Below, in pieces: positions 1 through 7,389 of a DNA stretch of 22,824 nt (positions are counted from its first letter, which is position 1; each line of letters begins with the position of its first letter). A program made the position numbers and the translations under genes. Under the pieces are notes generated by a model, which was not told the DNA's origin, searched no databases, and saw only the letters and a list, made by a program, of their open reading frames with translations. Source of the DNA: Paracoccaceae bacterium (GTDB lineage Bacteria > Pseudomonadota > Alphaproteobacteria > Rhodobacterales > Rhodobacteraceae); assembly GCA_007121115.1 (NCBI GenBank), contig SKMI01000279.1, positions 1-22,824 on the forward strand. Direction: 5' to 3'.

Positions 1-20
1 CGCGCGCGCAAGCTGACGGC

Positions 21-878
21 GTGCAATACGCACGCAGGCAGGATCTGCCGCAGTGGCGTGTCGGGCGGCCGCTGGTGCAATCACTCTGGGTCGGCCCGCG
101 CTTGCGCTGGATCGAACAGACCGCGCTGCGCTCGTGGCTGCTGAACGGCTGGCGGGTGCAGCTTTTTGTCTACGACCCGCCTGAAAACGTGCCCGATGGG
201 GTCGAATTGATGGACGCCAGCGCGATCGTGCCGCGCGACGCGGTCTTTCGCGAGCAGGCGACAAGCGGGTTGCATCGGGGTTCGCTCGGTGCGTTTTCTG
301 ATCGGTTCCGCTACGCGCTGCTCTTGCAGCGCGGGGGGCTCTGGGCCGATACCGACATCATCAACCTGCACCGCTTCGAACCCGAGGGCGCGCGTCTGGT
401 CGGGTCCGAACAGGCAAATGTCGCTCACCAGACGCTGAACGGAAACATCCTTGCCGCACCCCCCGGCGACCCGGTGCTGACGCTGCTGCATGCGCAGGCC
501 GAGGCGCTTGTGACGCAGGGCCAGATCACCTTTGCGCGCATCGGTCCGCAGTTGCTGTGCGAAACCTTTGCCCGGCAGGGTGCCGAAGGGTTCACCGTTC
601 TGGACACTGACGTGATCAATCCCTTCACGTGGTGCGAAACCCGCCGCTATTTCGACCCCGCGGACGAGGTTGCGCGCGACCCGCGGCTTCGGGGCGCCGC
701 CTGCCTGCATGTCTTTACCGAAACCTGGCGCCTGCTCGGAGTCGATACCGACCAGCCACCGGGACCTGATACATTCATCGGTCGCGCGGTCACACGTATC
801 GCCGAGGCCCCGCTACCCGATCCGGGCGGGCCGGAAGATGCGGTGCGCGATCTGTTGGGATTGGGGGCGCCGTGCTGA
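21..878 (+). CDS. DxD-motif glycosyltransferase (Gly_transf_sug / capsular polysaccharide synthesis type)
   Basis: Probable nucleotide-sugar-dependent glycosyltransferase of the GT32-like sugar-binding DxD family; acceptor and sugar are unknown. The diagnostic segment is GGLWADTDIINL, with the metal/nucleotide-binding DTD at about residues 110-112, preceded by the usual FSDRFRYALLLQRGG helix. The N-terminal SLWVGPRLRWIEQTALRSWLLNG segment is also typical of the family, so the core is complete. The start is uncertain: the GTG at 21 has no visible Shine-Dalgarno sequence, and the frame stays open to the left edge, so the true start may be outside the window or slightly downstream. The 3' end overlaps the next gene by 7 bp, which suggests one transcript and translational coupling with a second glycosyltransferase. 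Family call is firm, substrate is not. Confidence 0.75.
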   Translation: MQYARRQDLPQWRVGRPLVQSLWVGPRLRWIEQTALRSWLLNGWRVQLFVYDPPENVPDGVELMDASAIVPRDAVFREQATSGLHRGSLGAFSDRFRYALLLQRGGLWADTDIINLHRFEPEGARLVGSEQANVAHQTLNGNILAAPPGDPVLTLLHAQAEALVTQGQITFARIGPQLLCETFARQGAEGFTVLDTDVINPFTWCETRRYFDPADEVARDPRLRGAACLHVFTETWRLLGVDTDQPPGPDTFIGRAVTRIAEAPLPDPGGPEDAVRDLLGLGAPC

Positions 879-3166
879 GGGATCTGTTGTTTCGGAAACG
901 CCCGCACCCGCCGCCCTCGGGGCTAGCGCGCAGGCTTGCCGAGTCTGCGCAGCCCCTTGGCGCGCTGGGGCCGTCCGGCCCCGAGCTTGCAGAGATGATC
1001 GGGGCCGAGACCGATCCCGCGACCCTGCGCGAAGCCATGCGACGCGCCGATACGGTGGGCGATGACCGCTGGCGCATCGCAACCCGCCAGCGACTGCACG
1101 AGACAGACCCCCGCCCGCAGGAACAAGCCGAACTCGTTCAATTGCTGTGTCAGACAAGGCAGGGCGCGCGGGCGGAAGCGATACGCGAGGCGCTGGACCC
1201 GCGCGGGTTGTCCGAGGACAGGCGCGCCCAACTGGCCGCATTGACGGCAATGGCCGTCGGCGATTTCGACCGTTCCGCGCAACACATCGCGGACATCAAC
1301 CCCGATGCCCGGCATCATTTCGAAAACGAACTGGCGACGACGCAGATCCTCCGTGGCGATCTGGAGGGCGCGCTGGCCCGTGCCTGCGCCTTGGTCGAGG
1401 CAAAGCCGGATTTCGGCCGGGCGGCAGTGACCGCGGTGCGCGCGCGCCTGCTGCGCGACGGTCGTGCGGCCGCGCGCGATCAGCAGGCCGCCTGCGCGCA
1501 CGCCTTCACACGCGATCCCGATGCCGCAACCGAGGCCGAGGCGTTGATCCTTCTGCATCTGGGGCGCCATCGCGAAGCGGGCGAAATCCTGGCCCGCGCG
1601 CTGCAACGCAACCCCGGTGCAACCCGATTGCAGGCACAAGCCATGGGGCTTGTCCATTCCGAAATCGCCACCGAGCGCGTGCGCGGCGCGCTGGAGACCT
1701 GCGCGGGCGGCCCCGCGCGCGCAGGCGACAAGGTATTCTCGCGCATCGCGATATTGGCGGCCCGAGCAGAGTTCGCGCAGGCGCGGGCCATGCTGGAGGA
1801 ACTGCGCGCCCTATCGGACTGGGGCTATCACACGGCCTGCGTCCAGATCGCGTGTCAGACACATGACGTGGACACTGCGCTGCAAGCGGTCCGGAACGCC
1901 CGCGACGCGGGTGTCTGGCACGGTGGCCCGGCGCTGAGCCTTGAAGCCTTCATGCTCACAAGACCGCTGGATCATCCGGTCTGGGCGGAAGTGCGCCCGA
2001 TGCAGCTTGCGCTTGAAACATGGGAACACGCCAATCCCGGCTACTGGGTGCAGCGCCTGCGCTACCATATCGCCCATGACCAACTTGCCGAAGCGCGCGC
2101 CCTGATGGTGCGCTTGCCCAAGGGGCTGCGCGAGGCGCACGACCTTCACGCAATTGCCCTGTATCTCGAACGCGATCGCATGGACAACGCGGCGCTTCGG
2201 CGCGGCTGGGCGCGACAGGTTGCCGAATCTGCGCCCTTCGCCGTCACCGCGCCGACCGCCCCGCCCGCCCCGGTTGCCCTGACATGGACCGGCGGCAAGG
2301 GGGATGTCCTGCTCTTCGCGGTGGTGCAGAACGGCATGGAATACCTGCCCTGGCTGATGGACTATTACCGGACACTGGGTGTGGATCACGCGTTCATCGT
2401 GGACAACGGCTCGACCGATGGCGGCTTCGAATGGCTGCGCGCGCGCGCTGAAAGCGTGGGCGATGTCTCGCTCTTTTCGCAGACAGGCAGCTTTCGCAAT
2501 GCCGCGCATGGCGTTGCCTGGACAAACCACCTGATGCAGCGCTTCGGGGTCGGGCACTGGTGTTTTCACGTCGACATGGACGAGGCTTTCGTTTTCCCCG
2601 GCATGGACGAGGGCCGCACATTGCCCGACCTCCTGGCCTATCTCGATGCCACCGGCGCCGAGTCGGTCCCGGCCTTCATGCTGGATATCTATCCGGGAAC
2701 GCTGAATGACCAGCACAGTGCGGACCCGTTCGCGGCCAGCGATCTGATCGACACGGACTATGCCTTTGCCCCGTACGAGCTTCCGCCCCATACCTTTGCG
2801 ATCGGCGGTTTGCGGGCACGCATGACCGGTCAGACCCCGCTCATGACCAAGGCCCCGCTTGTGCGGATGCGACAGGATCTTTTCTTCCTGAGCAATAACC
2901 ACTTTCATACGGGCGCGCGCATGGCCGATCTTTCTGCGGCGTTGCTGCACTACAAGTTCGTCGGCGACCTGCGGCGCCGCGTGGACGAGCAGGTCGCGCG
3001 CGGCGAGCATTTCATGGGGGGCCGGTTCTACAGGTCACTGCAACCGCATCTGAGCGAAGAAACTAGGCTCTCCTCCGAATCCTCGGTCCGCTATGAAGGG
3101 CCGCGCCAGTTGCTCGAAATGAATTACATTTCAAGCTCGACGGGCTGGGATCGGTGGTGCGGATAA
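872..3166 (+). CDS. TPR-like helical protein fused to a family-2-type glycosyltransferase
   Basis: 764-residue two-part protein. Residues ~30-450 are Ala/Arg/Leu-rich helical hairpins that resemble degenerate tetratricopeptide repeats and probably act as a protein-binding scaffold. Residues ~470-720 are a GT-A glycosyltransferase of the Glyco_tranf_2_4 / GT92-like group: an N-terminal VVQNGMEYLPWLMDYYRTLG strand-helix, a VDNGSTDGG nucleotide-binding motif (D511) and a FHVDMDE metal-binding motif (D568, D570, E571). The start is a GTG at 872 that overlaps the stop of the preceding glycosyltransferase gene by 7 bp. No signal peptide or membrane segment is visible, so it probably works in the cytoplasm. 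The pairing suggests decoration of a surface glycan or glycoprotein, which is inference. The acceptor is unknown. Confidence 0.75.
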   Translation: MLRDLLFRKRPHPPPSGLARRLAESAQPLGALGPSGPELAEMIGAETDPATLREAMRRADTVGDDRWRIATRQRLHETDPRPQEQAELVQLLCQTRQGARAEAIREALDPRGLSEDRRAQLAALTAMAVGDFDRSAQHIADINPDARHHFENELATTQILRGDLEGALARACALVEAKPDFGRAAVTAVRARLLRDGRAAARDQQAACAHAFTRDPDAATEAEALILLHLGRHREAGEILARALQRNPGATRLQAQAMGLVHSEIATERVRGALETCAGGPARAGDKVFSRIAILAARAEFAQARAMLEELRALSDWGYHTACVQIACQTHDVDTALQAVRNARDAGVWHGGPALSLEAFMLTRPLDHPVWAEVRPMQLALETWEHANPGYWVQRLRYHIAHDQLAEARALMVRLPKGLREAHDLHAIALYLERDRMDNAALRRGWARQVAESAPFAVTAPTAPPAPVALTWTGGKGDVLLFAVVQNGMEYLPWLMDYYRTLGVDHAFIVDNGSTDGGFEWLRARAESVGDVSLFSQTGSFRNAAHGVAWTNHLMQRFGVGHWCFHVDMDEAFVFPGMDEGRTLPDLLAYLDATGAESVPAFMLDIYPGTLNDQHSADPFAASDLIDTDYAFAPYELPPHTFAIGGLRARMTGQTPLMTKAPLVRMRQDLFFLSNNHFHTGARMADLSAALLHYKFVGDLRRRVDEQVARGEHFMGGRFYRSLQPHLSEETRLSSESSVRYEGPRQLLEMNYISSSTGWDRWCG

Positions 3167-3267
3167 GTTTTCTGGCGGGGGAACCCGCGAAGACGCACAA
3201 ATCCGCGTGACAAACCTGTGGGGATTCGCTTAGTGTACGTTTGCAACCAATTTGAGGAGTCGCGTGC

Positions 3268-3573
3268 ATGGGGCGGTTCAAGAAGTTTATTGCAGTTCTG
3301 GTTCCGGCGGTCGTGGCGACCAGCGCATCCAGTGTCGGCACCGATCTGAACAAGGCCGAGCAACCCTTCGATCAGGCGCGGGACGCTGGCACCTACGAGG
3401 CGATGACACGCTTCCTGCTCCAGCACCCTGACGCCGAGCAGGCGAAGCTGGCGCAAGACGCGATTGCGCACAGCACGATGGAGCAGCAGAACGGCAACGC
3501 CGACGGGTCGTTTCAGATCGCCCTGACCGAGTGCATCGGCAGCGAAATCGTGCCTTGCGAGGTTCTTCCCTGA
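3268..3573 (+). CDS. small exported protein of unknown function
   Basis: 101-residue protein that I do not recognise. The ATG at 3268 is preceded by a good GAGGAG at 3254-3259. The N-terminus has basic residues (MGRFKK) followed by a hydrophobic stretch ending in small residues, consistent with a Sec signal peptide and a periplasmic location. The mature part contains one helical repeat of the type 'ARDAGTYEAMTRFLLQHPDAEQAKLAQDAI', a pattern often seen once or several times in periplasmic or caspase-like proteins. Two cysteines near the C-terminus (C89, C97) could form a disulfide. It is a stand-alone gene 101 bp after the TPR-glycosyltransferase and 55 bp before the next start. Function unknown. 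Confidence 0.6.
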   Translation: MGRFKKFIAVLVPAVVATSASSVGTDLNKAEQPFDQARDAGTYEAMTRFLLQHPDAEQAKLAQDAIAHSTMEQQNGNADGSFQIALTECIGSEIVPCEVLP

Positions 3574-3628
3574 TTTTCGGACCAGCACAGACGCGTCATT
3601 GATTTCATCCAGACAGGCGGAGCCGACC

Positions 3629-4330
3629 ATGTCCAGCCCTCGTGTTCTTGCAACGGCCTTCTTCGGGGCGCTTGCCCTGTCAACCCTACCCGCGCTTGCA
3701 CAATCCAGTCAGCCGCAGCATGAGCTTCAGTTCTCGGGGGTGGGCGGCAGCAATGACAGCAGCCGCACCGGATACCTGAGCTACCGCGGCGCGGTCAGCG
3801 GCAGCCTCGATGACGGCATCTTCGTCCGGGTTGACGGGATGACGTCCCGTTTCAGCTACGCCACGGGTTCCGGAAACCGCAACGTTGCGCGGTTGGCAGT
3901 TTTCTATGCGCTGCCAGTGACGATGGGCAAGGTCGAAGTCGGCGGTGGCCTGAGCTATGGCCGTGAACGCAACACGCCGGCGGCACCGAACGATTTCTCG
4001 CGCGTTGGCGTGTTTGTCGGCGCCATGGCAGAGTTCGCACCGGCAGAGGGGCACAAGGTCAACGTGCTGGCCGAATTCGACTCGCCCGACAACCAGTTCT
4101 ACGGGCGCGCGTTCTACGAGGCGTCATTCGGCCAGTTCGGAATCGGGCCGGTCGTTTCCGGGGTGCGGAGTTCGAACTACCGTCGCACCCAGTATGGCCT
4201 GCGGGCCAATTTCGAGATGACCGACAACGCCGATCTGACGTTGATTGCGACCACCGGGCGCGAGCGGATCAGCAGCTCGCCCAGTCGCACGCTGCGCATG
4301 ATGGAGGCAGGGGTGAGCCTGCGCTTCTGA
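3629..4330 (+). CDS. predicted outer-membrane beta-barrel protein
   Basis: 233 residues from the ATG at 3629. I preferred this start to the upstream TTG at 3599 because it places a canonical signal peptide at the very N-terminus, with likely cleavage after ALA at residues 22-24. The mature protein is rich in Gly, Ser and aromatic residues in alternating strands (for example SYRGAVSGSLDDGIFVRVDG and VEVGGGLSYGRERN) and ends in the terminal-aromatic barrel signature VSLRF. These features fit a small outer-membrane beta-barrel of about 8-12 strands; I cannot assign a transport or adhesion role. It lies between a small exported protein and a sulfotransferase-like gene in the same direction. Confidence 0.65.
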   Translation: MSSPRVLATAFFGALALSTLPALAQSSQPQHELQFSGVGGSNDSSRTGYLSYRGAVSGSLDDGIFVRVDGMTSRFSYATGSGNRNVARLAVFYALPVTMGKVEVGGGLSYGRERNTPAAPNDFSRVGVFVGAMAEFAPAEGHKVNVLAEFDSPDNQFYGRAFYEASFGQFGIGPVVSGVRSSNYRRTQYGLRANFEMTDNADLTLIATTGRERISSSPSRTLRMMEAGVSLRF

Positions 4331-4367
4331 GGGCGGTTTCGCGCGCCATTCGGTTTGACCCTTGCAG

Positions 4368-5210
4368 ATGATGGATGCGGCCCCGGACACCGGCGTTCTG
4401 GATTGGGCGCAGCGCTTCAGCATGGCCGATGCGGCCCGGCTTGTGCCGATGGTCGCCAATCACCGCTGCGGCACGAACCTGTTCAAGACCAGCGCTGAGC
4501 AGTTTCGCGGCGTCAGCGCGACAAACGAAGTCTTTTCGCCTTCCCCAGAGGCAAGCGGTGAGCACGGTTTCGGCGTTTTCCTCGAAGAAGTGCCCGACGC
4601 CGCCACTCTCGCTTTTTCCGATCCCGAGGCCACGCTGCGCGCTTACCTCGCGTGGCTCCTGGCCCGGAAGCCGACCGATCGTATCATTCTGGATATCAAA
4701 TACGGGAATCTTTATCGGCTTGGGGTCACACCCGGGTCCGTACCGGTGCCGAACATCGCCTACATTCTTGCGGAATGGCGCCTGCCCGTCATCCACATGA
4801 TGCGGCTTTCGACATTGCGCGAGGCCATCTCGATCCTCGTGGCCGGACAGACCGGCGATTTCCTTCAGTACAGCACCGAGGCCAAACCGAACCCGGTGGA
4901 CGCAACGCTTTATCTGGACCCGCAAGGCGTGCTGGACCTGGCGCGGTCACTCCAGAAGTTGCACGCCGATTTCGCAGATGTGATCCAGAGCCTCGGGGTC
5001 CGGCATCACCGCATTTTCTATGAAGACCTGCGCGCGCCCGTGCGCAAACAGTCGGTGATGCGCGCCTTGCATGCGGTGGGCGTGTATTGTGAGCCGCCGG
5101 AACAGCTTGAAGAGAGGATCGTCTCGCAGCGCAGTGTGGAACGGGTGTCCAACCTGCCCGAGATCGTCGATATGGTCCGCCGCGTCGCGCCCGATCTTGC
5201 GGCCATGTAG
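4368..5210 (+). CDS. divergent sulfotransferase-like protein
   Basis: Probable PAPS-dependent sulfotransferase resembling the Stf0 group. The phosphosulfate-binding loop near the N-terminus reads NHRCGTNLFKTS (residues ~31-42), matching the family pattern RSG(S/T)NL with Cys in place of Ser. A second segment, IHMMRLSTLREAISI, fits the 3'-phosphate-binding Arg/Ser region, and HRIFYEDL near residue 220 matches the YEDL strand common in Stf0-like enzymes. About 280 residues, normal for the family. Two adjacent ATGs (4368, 4371) and a TTG at 4362 are possible starts, and none has a clear Shine-Dalgarno sequence. No signal peptide. It follows surface-protein genes, so a glycan or lipid acceptor is plausible but unproven. 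The Cys substitution makes the assignment moderate. Confidence 0.55.
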   Translation: MMDAAPDTGVLDWAQRFSMADAARLVPMVANHRCGTNLFKTSAEQFRGVSATNEVFSPSPEASGEHGFGVFLEEVPDAATLAFSDPEATLRAYLAWLLARKPTDRIILDIKYGNLYRLGVTPGSVPVPNIAYILAEWRLPVIHMMRLSTLREAISILVAGQTGDFLQYSTEAKPNPVDATLYLDPQGVLDLARSLQKLHADFADVIQSLGVRHHRIFYEDLRAPVRKQSVMRALHAVGVYCEPPEQLEERIVSQRSVERVSNLPEIVDMVRRVAPDLAAM

Positions 5211-5336
5211 GGCTTCGCGGCTCCAAATCTGGCGCTCTGATAGCCGCCCCTCCGCGTCACACCCGCCCTTTCGACCGGCAATCCCGGGCGCCGCAGCAAC
5301 AACGCTGGGGGATGAGTCTGCAAAAGTCCGGCACGC

Positions 5337-5367
5337 CCGAGGCGCACAGACCGGCTGCGCGCCTCGG
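5337..5367 (-). terminator. possible terminator hairpin downstream of bfr
   Basis: Perfect 9-bp inverted repeat (CCGAGGCGC at 5337-5345 and GCGCCTCGG at 5359-5367) with a 13-nt loop. Read on the minus strand it lies just after the bfr stop and is followed about 10 nt later by a short CTTTTG run. The large loop and the distance to the T run make it a weak candidate. The rest of 5211-5376, between convergent genes, shows nothing else. Confidence 0.35.
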
Positions 5368-5376
5368 CAAGCTCGC

Positions 5377-5862
5377 TCACGCGCCCTCGTTGGCGGGCTG
5401 CGCCTGCAACAGGCCGTAGCGCTCGGCGCCCAGCCGGTCATGCAGCGACAACTGGGTTTCCAGAAAGTCGATATGCCCTTCCTCGTCGGCGATCAGCGCC
5501 TCGAACAGGTTCTTGGACACATAGTCGCCCACGCTGTCGCAGTAATCCCGCGCCTCGACATAAAGCGTCCGCGCGTCATGCTCCCCGGCCAGATCGCATT
5601 CCAGCGTTTCGCGCAGGTCCTGGCCGGTGCGGATCGGGTCCAGCTTCTGCAGATTGGGGTGCCCCTCGAGGAACAGGATACGTTCGATCAGCTTGTCGGC
5701 GTGGTGCATCTCCTCGATGCTTTCGGCGCGGGACTTGGCGGCGATGCGCCCGTAGCCCCAATCCTCCTGCAGCCGGAAATGCAGCCAGTACTGGCTGACT
5801 GCCGTCAGTTCACTTCGCAGTGCCTTGTTGAGATATTCGATAACCTTGGCGTCGCCCTTCAT
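5377..5862 (-). CDS. bfr: bacterioferritin
   Basis: Haem-containing 24-mer ferritin that oxidises Fe(II) and stores it as a ferric mineral in the cytoplasm. The 161-residue length and the N-terminus MKGDAKVIEYLNK match the family. All ferroxidase ligands are present (E18, E51, H54, E94, E127, H130), and M52, the haem-coordinating Met, is conserved in EEMHHAD. The ATG at 5862 is preceded by AAAGGAG at a good distance, inside the 3' end of bfd, so the two genes overlap by 53 bp. Its partner gene bfd encodes the ferredoxin that reduces bacterioferritin to release iron, and hemP lies upstream; iron-dependent control is expected from family knowledge. Very sure. Confidence 0.96.
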   Translation of the reverse strand: MKGDAKVIEYLNKALRSELTAVSQYWLHFRLQEDWGYGRIAAKSRAESIEEMHHADKLIERILFLEGHPNLQKLDPIRTGQDLRETLECDLAGEHDARTLYVEARDYCDSVGDYVSKNLFEALIADEEGHIDFLETQLSLHDRLGAERYGLLQAQPANEGA

Positions 5863-6103
5863 TCAAAGCTCCTTTGGCTGGCGTTGTGCGAGCTGCGCCG
5901 CGCAGGTCCGGAACCGGCAGGCTGGCGCATGATTCCATCTGGGCAAGGAAGAGAGACAGGCAACCGCCGCAATCGGCGCGCTTGTCCAGTGCACGGTAGA
6001 TCTTGCCCGGAGTGATAAGGGTATCAGGGTCGGCGGCGCGCATCCAGTCCACCGCCGCGCTGATCTCGTGGCTGGTGATGGTGGCGCAGTGGCAGACGAT
6101 CAT
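5810..6103 (-). CDS. bfd: bacterioferritin-associated ferredoxin
   Basis: Small [2Fe-2S] protein that donates electrons to bacterioferritin to mobilise stored iron. The cluster-binding cysteines are visible as CHC near the N-terminus (C4, C6) and CGGC at about residues 45-48, the spacing of the Fer2_BFD fold. The ATG at 6103 has a strong GAAAGGGG upstream. At 97 residues it is longer than the usual 60-75. The last ~30 residues (after about residue 65) look unstructured, and 17 of these codons run inside the bfr reading region. The overlap places the bfr ribosome-binding site within bfd coding sequence, favouring translational coupling. Hemin-uptake gene hemP is 19 bp upstream. Confidence 0.92.
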   Translation of the reverse strand: MIVCHCATITSHEISAAVDWMRAADPDTLITPGKIYRALDKRADCGGCLSLFLAQMESCASLPVPDLRGAARTTPAKGALNEGRRQGYRISQQGTAK

Positions 6104-6122
6104 CGGGCACCCCTTTCAAGGG

Positions 6123-6293
6123 TCATTTGGTCAGGATCAGTTTTCCGGCGCGGGTGATGCGCAGCAGATACACCTTGCCGTCCAGCACGATCCGGGCCTG
6201 CGTGCCGCCGTCGGTCAGGGTCTGCGCGTCATGCACGGGCAGCGGTGCGGGTTTCCGGCTTGGGTCGTTGTTCGGGCGCAGCGCGATGGTCAT
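6123..6293 (-). CDS. hemP: hemin uptake protein HemP
   Basis: 56-residue protein from the ATG at 6293. The C-terminal half carries the family signature: ARIVLDGKVYLLRITRAGKL followed by ILTK. HemP proteins accompany haem uptake and iron-responsive genes; their molecular role (regulatory or accessory) is not settled. I chose 6293 because it is preceded by AAAGGGGG (6309-6302) about 8 nt upstream and gives the typical length. An in-frame GTG at 6356 or ATG at 6332 would add 21 or 13 residues that look non-family. It is first in a likely hemP-bfd-bfr transcript. No haem receptor or transporter gene lies in the window. Confidence 0.88.
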   Translation of the reverse strand: MTIALRPNNDPSRKPAPLPVHDAQTLTDGGTQARIVLDGKVYLLRITRAGKLILTK

Positions 6294-6301
6294 GGGTTTG
6301 G

Positions 6302-6309
6302 CCCCCTTT
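6302..6309 (-). promoter_or_regulatory. ribosome-binding site deciding the hemP start
   Basis: On the minus strand this reads AAAGGGGG, 8 nt before the ATG at 6293. It is the strongest Shine-Dalgarno match among the candidate hemP starts and supports the 56-residue protein over the longer GTG-initiated form. Confidence 0.7.
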
Positions 6310-6414
6310 GCAGGTGCGGCGTCGGGTGGCATGGCCCCGGCGCCGGGGTTGGTCACATGATACGTTCGGTGGCGGGCCCCTCGCGGCTGGCTGTCGTATA
6401 TCTGACTGGAAAAC

Positions 6415-6434
6415 TCGGGATTGTCAATTCCCGA
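6415..6434. promoter_or_regulatory. imperfect inverted repeat upstream of hemP (candidate iron-regulator site)
   Basis: TCGGGATT and AATTCCCGA form an imperfect dyad (6-bp outer arms TCGGGA/TCCCGA, with a partly paired TT/AA core) between the bhcR stop and hemP. On the minus strand a TTGACA at 6427-6422 lies inside it, with a weak -10-like GATATA at 6402-6397. A dyad over a -35 box before an iron-handling operon would suit a repressor such as an Irr/RirA/Fur-type protein. I cannot match it to a specific consensus, and it could instead be a bhcR 3' hairpin. Confidence 0.35.
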
Positions 6435-6439
6435 TTTAT

Positions 6440-7297
6440 TCAGTCGGAATTTGCCTGCGCCGCTGGCACCGCCCCGCCGATCGCCTCGGTCACCTGCGCC
6501 GCCGCGCGGGCCACCAGCGTACCCATCTGCTGCACCGACCCGGCATCCAGCCGGAAGCCTGGGGCCGAAACCGACAGCCCCGCCACCGGCTCGCCATGCG
6601 GATTGAACACCGGCGCTGCGATGCAGCGCATTCCTTCGGCGCGTTCCTCATCGTCAAAAGCATAGCCACGCTTGCGGGTGGCGGTCAGATCATCCTCCAA
6701 CGCCGACGCCGTGACCAGCGTGCGGGGCGTGAACCGCTCCAGCCCCATGCGCGCGACGATCCCCCGTACCCGCCCCGGCGCGCTCCAGGCCAGCAGCGCC
6801 TTGCCGATCCCCGAGACATGCATGGGGCTGCGCGTGCCGGGCGGAAAGAAGGCGCGGATCGCCTGATGCGTCTCGACCTGACTGAGGAACAGCACCTCGT
6901 CGCCATGCTCGATGCCCAGATTCGCAGTCTCGCCGCTTTCGCGCATCAGCCATTGCATCGGCCCGCGCGCGCGCTCGACCACGCTGGTGCGGCGCAGGAA
7001 CGCGGTCCCGGCGCGGAAGGTCCCTGCACCGACGTGCCAGAACTGCGTCGCCGGGTCCAGTTCGACCATGCCGTGCCCCTGCAGGGTGATGAGCACGCGA
7101 TAAACGGTGGCAGGCGATTCGCCCGCCTCCTGCGCCAGATCGGTCAGGCTCATGCCGTCCGACAGGCTGAGCCGGTGCAGGAGCGCCATCGCCCGGTCGA
7201 GCGCGCGAATCGTGTTCTGCTCGGCCTTGTCGTTGAAGGCGCGCGGACGGCCGCGCCTTGTGGTCCGGGTGGTGGCCTGTGGGGTGGCATCGGTCAT
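6440..7297 (-). CDS. bhcR: IclR-family regulator of the beta-hydroxyaspartate cycle, BhcR
   Basis: 285-residue transcription factor: an Arg/Thr-rich N-terminal tail, an IclR winged helix (about residues 25-85, with AEQNTIRALDRAMALLHRL and the recognition region SPATVYRVLITLQGHGMVEL), then the effector-binding IclR domain ending near residue 275. I chose the ATG at 7297, with AGAAGG upstream, over a longer frame reaching 7390. The gene is divergent from bhcA and 183 bp away. In Paracoccus denitrificans the IclR protein in this position, BhcR, is reported as a glyoxylate-responsive activator of bhcABCD. The synteny here makes the same role very likely, and the dyad at 7390-7412 is its probable binding site. 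Confidence 0.92.
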   Translation of the reverse strand: MTDATPQATTRTTRRGRPRAFNDKAEQNTIRALDRAMALLHRLSLSDGMSLTDLAQEAGESPATVYRVLITLQGHGMVELDPATQFWHVGAGTFRAGTAFLRRTSVVERARGPMQWLMRESGETANLGIEHGDEVLFLSQVETHQAIRAFFPPGTRSPMHVSGIGKALLAWSAPGRVRGIVARMGLERFTPRTLVTASALEDDLTATRKRGYAFDDEERAEGMRCIAAPVFNPHGEPVAGLSVSAPGFRLDAGSVQQMGTLVARAAAQVTEAIGGAVPAAQANSD

Positions 7298-7330
7298 GAC
7301 GGGCGCCTTCTTGCTGCATTTCTCCGGGTT

Positions 7331-7358
7331 TGAAAAACCACATCGGCTTGTGAAAAAC
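7331..7358. repeat. direct repeat TGAAAAAC with 20-bp period
   Basis: TGAAAAAC occurs at 7331-7338 and 7351-7358, about two helical turns apart, on the bhcR side of the divergent promoter region. The GAAAAA core is shared with the arms of the dyad at 7390-7412, so these may be secondary BhcR half-sites, perhaps for autoregulation. Function is inferred. Confidence 0.45.
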
Positions 7359-7389
7359 ACTAAGCGTCTGATTTCGCGCGGGCAATCCA

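Noticed and set aside
1811..3010. 399-codon open frame on the minus strand
   Set aside because: It lies wholly opposite the TPR-glycosyltransferase gene, has no family-like sequence or ribosome-binding site, and is typical of GC-rich antisense frames.
3175..3188. Hairpin GCGGG-GGAA-CCCGC after the TPR-glycosyltransferase stop
   Set aside because: The 5-bp stem with a GNRA-type loop has no T run after it, too little to call a terminator.
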